This document shows, piece by piece, positions 61,801 through 64,000 of a stretch of 64,000 bases of DNA (positions are counted from its first letter, which is position 1; each line of letters starts with the position of its first letter). The stretch is from Heliocybe sulcata (lineage: Eukaryota > Basidiomycota > Agaricomycetes > Gloeophyllales > Gloeophyllaceae): contig ML213509.1 in NCBI GenBank assembly GCA_004369045.1, positions 812,858-876,857 on the forward strand, read 5' to 3'. Under the pieces are notes generated by a model. The model was not told the DNA's origin, searched no databases, and worked only from the letters and a program-made list of their open reading frames with translations. Both the position numbers and the translations under genes were made by a program.

Positions 61801-64000
61801 AACGAGTTCAAGCGGTCCAATACAGAAGGATTGCAAAGATTGGCACCGTCTAGGAGTAGCCACTGTCCGGACTTCATGGCTTGCACCAGGGGTCCGTCCA
61901 CCCAGATGAAGCGGCCATTCGTGTGTCCAGCTCCGAGGAAGTCGTCAACAGCATCACCAAGAAAAGACGCTTCACGGCTGAGTTCCTGATCACCAATATT
62001 GCGGACAGCTTCCAGAAGACTGCGCGACGATTGAAGAGCCGAAGCCAGTGCTCGGGGGGAAGATGTCTCCCGGAGTGCCCTGTTCACCGACTGAATCGCA
62101 CCGGTTAAGGAAAGGGCAGAACCTAGAGATATACTAGCGACGCGGGAAAAGAGCCCTACGATCTGGGCAACGATTGCCCTGGCACGGGATTCCTGATCGT
62201 CTTGCTCGAAAGCGCCCAGAATGTCAGAGATGTCTGTGGCGCTGTTGACGGCTACTTCATGGAGCTGATTACCAGTCAAACTGGACAACAATCTGACCAT
62301 AGTTGATTTACCAGCATCGCGCAGTCCCGTCAAAATGACTAACCAACCGAGGTCTACGCAACTTCCGATAGTCTCCAAAGCGTCCATGCTCGTTGGAACA
62401 ACCGCCGGAGTGCGAGGGTTCAACAGGGGTTTGCGCCGAGGTAAGATAGCATGACCGATCTGAAGATACTCCGGAGTGAGCGACCAGCGAGGAACTCTGT
62501 CTGCTCGAACGTGCATTTGGAAGACTGTCTCAAACAGGGCGGAAGCTGCATCCCTATCGCTCTCAGACCTGAACCTCTGCAAATATACGGTGCGAAGATG
62601 CTCCATGGGGTGTAAGGATCGCTCGCTGCCTCGGAGCAAATCGCCCCATCGAATCACATCTCTCAGATTGAACTCCCAAGGCGCTCCAGCCGCAGCGAAG
62701 GAACGGCGAAGAGAAACCTCCTCGTTCATCCGAGTATTGTAAGTGATCATGGCTTGCAGCATGTCACAGTCATAACCAGGGAACATATGCTTGCAGACAA
62801 GTAGAAGATCTTGGCGTGACAATTCTTCGATGTAGACCTTGGTGAACCTGTTTAGGAAGGACTTGGGCAAGCCCTTTCTACCACCACCCTGATGCACAGG
62901 ATTCTGTGCAGCAAAAATGCGGAAATGAGGATGCCGAGAAAAGCTCCGTCCAAGCTCTGGTATGTAGACAGTGCCGCGATGATCAAGGACGGCATTCAGA
63001 CCTTCTAACACGGCTTGAGGAGCGAGATTCATCTCGTCTAAGAGAACCCAAGAGCCTTCCTGCATTGCCTTGAGAAAGTCGGCCTCCTTCCATGTGAATT
63101 CTCCGGGTCGGCCTCCTTCCACAGGGAGATCAGAGCCGAACAAGTCAATTAAATCACTTTGATCGCTGAAATTTATACGATACAGCTTGAATCCGCAGAT
63201 ATTGGCCAATGCAGTAACGAGACTAGTCTTGCCTACACCGGGGCTGCCTTCGAGGAGGACAGATTTCGGCAACTGGCAAGCGCGGACTACTCTCATAGCG
63301 TTGTACAAGGTAGTTGGGGCCTGTAGGTTGAAACCATGTCTTCGGACTGGAAGCGGCCCCTTCTGAATGGCGAAGGATCCAAGCTGGACGAACTGAGAAG
63401 CGTCATATGCTGGAACTTGCGCCAGCGATGGATCGCTGGGCAACATTACAAGACTCCGCAGCTTGACTATAGCTTCTTCCTTCAACCGTTGGATGGCTTG
63501 TACTGACTGTGAAGCAATTTGCGGAAGTGAAGCCAATCCATCAAGTACCGTCATATGGGCTGCATGATGCTAAGAGACGTCAGCTCCAATCTAGTGCTAT
63601 CGCGGCACCACTCACGAAAAGTTCTGCAGATGATACGGATGCTTCATCATTGTGCCGATAAGTGGAATTCAAGAAGGAAGTCCAAGCCTAGAGAACGATA
63701 TTAGCATAGGCCGCAGTCACGAACATGGGCCGCACCAATAGATCCCGCAAACCAAGTAAAGCACTATCACCGACTCTGTCTGCAATCCATGCGGCAAAGT
63801 CAAGCAAAGGGCCCGTATACGCTTGCAGGTGCTCATCTTGCCAAAGATTATGGACGATTTGTTCCAGGTCACGACGGTCCACAATAGGCGGCACCCATAT
63901 CTCGGTAAACCTATTTCGTAGAGCCGGTGAGAGCTCTTTTTTTCCATAGTCTCCCCCAGGGTTCATCGTCGCAACTAGCTGGAAATCAGGCACGGCTTTG
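52879..64000 (-). CDS. MDN1: midasin (MDN1/REA1), C-terminal two-thirds; 5' end beyond window
   Basis: MDN1 is the giant AAA ATPase that strips assembly factors from pre-60S ribosomes. About 3450 residues lie in the window. Exons: 64000-63736, 63687-63616, 63569-61146, 61091-60786, 60731-60419, 60369-60266, 60216-59988, 59930-59857, about 59809-59720, 59488-56562, 56507-56176, 56120-54554 and 54499-52879. The end of one AAA module (FQLVATMNPGGDYGKKELSP, then ALRNRF) opens the stretch. The next module has Walker A GSPGVGKTS and Walker B WVLLDEMNLAP, the last GLRDAGKST and WLLLDGANL. A long helical linker follows (YVPDVPIDP marks it), then a 350-residue Asp/Glu/Gln-rich region, then the MIDAS domain with its DDSRS metal site and IISDG. 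The splicing at 59490-59810 is not settled. Confidence 0.95.

Overview
The window reads as nuclear DNA of a filamentous basidiomycete, most likely an Agaricomycete (a polypore-like fungus would fit, but genus and species cannot be told). The signs are densely packed multi-exon genes on both strands, introns mostly 46-60 nt with GT-AG ends, TATA boxes followed by CT-rich leaders, and families typical of this group: large-intron-count Zn2Cys6 regulators, fungal BTB/POZ proteins, KRE9/KNH1-type secreted proteins, a CHFR-like ligase and a fungal F-box protein. No operons, CRISPR arrays, prophages or recognisable transposons were seen. All exon coordinates were derived by hand from splice signals, reading frame and family conservation; almost every model closes in frame.

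Layout. 1-12.5 kb: two related RIF1-like genes face each other (first cut by the window start, second complete, 1505 aa) and enclose a DUF1275 membrane protein, a tRNA-Glu and a cyclopropane-fatty-acid synthase gene with a 1-nt and a 7-nt exon. 13-18.8 kb: two tandem KRE9/KNH1-like secreted proteins, a LEA-like amphipathic protein, an EBP-type sterol isomerase and an EMC8/9 subunit. 18.9-25.8 kb: guanine deaminase, a BTB protein, MON1, the mitoribosomal protein mS41 and a second tRNA-Glu. 26.4-30.7 kb: a zinc-finger protein, a SNIP1/Pml1 FHA protein, a third tRNA-Glu and a single-pass membrane protein. 31.0-33.6 kb: a vanillyl-alcohol-oxidase-like flavoenzyme. 33.6-36.9 kb: gene-free. 36.9-46.6 kb: a 960-aa Zn2Cys6 regulator, a CHFR-like RING ligase and a 1117-aa kelch-BTB protein. 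46.6-49.9 kb: gene-free. 49.9-52.7 kb: an F-box protein and pyridoxamine-phosphate oxidase. 52.9-64 kb: the C-terminal part of midasin (MDN1/REA1), running out of the window.

The genes do not form one pathway. Most are single-copy housekeeping functions: telomere/replication timing, ribosome assembly (MDN1), mitochondrial translation (mS41), splicing (SNIP1/Pml1), vacuole fusion (MON1), ER membrane insertion (EMC8/9), sterol and fatty-acid modification, and purine and vitamin B6 metabolism. The most unusual observations are the single-nucleotide exon in the cyclopropane synthase gene and the duplicated RIF1-like gene with two shared intron positions.
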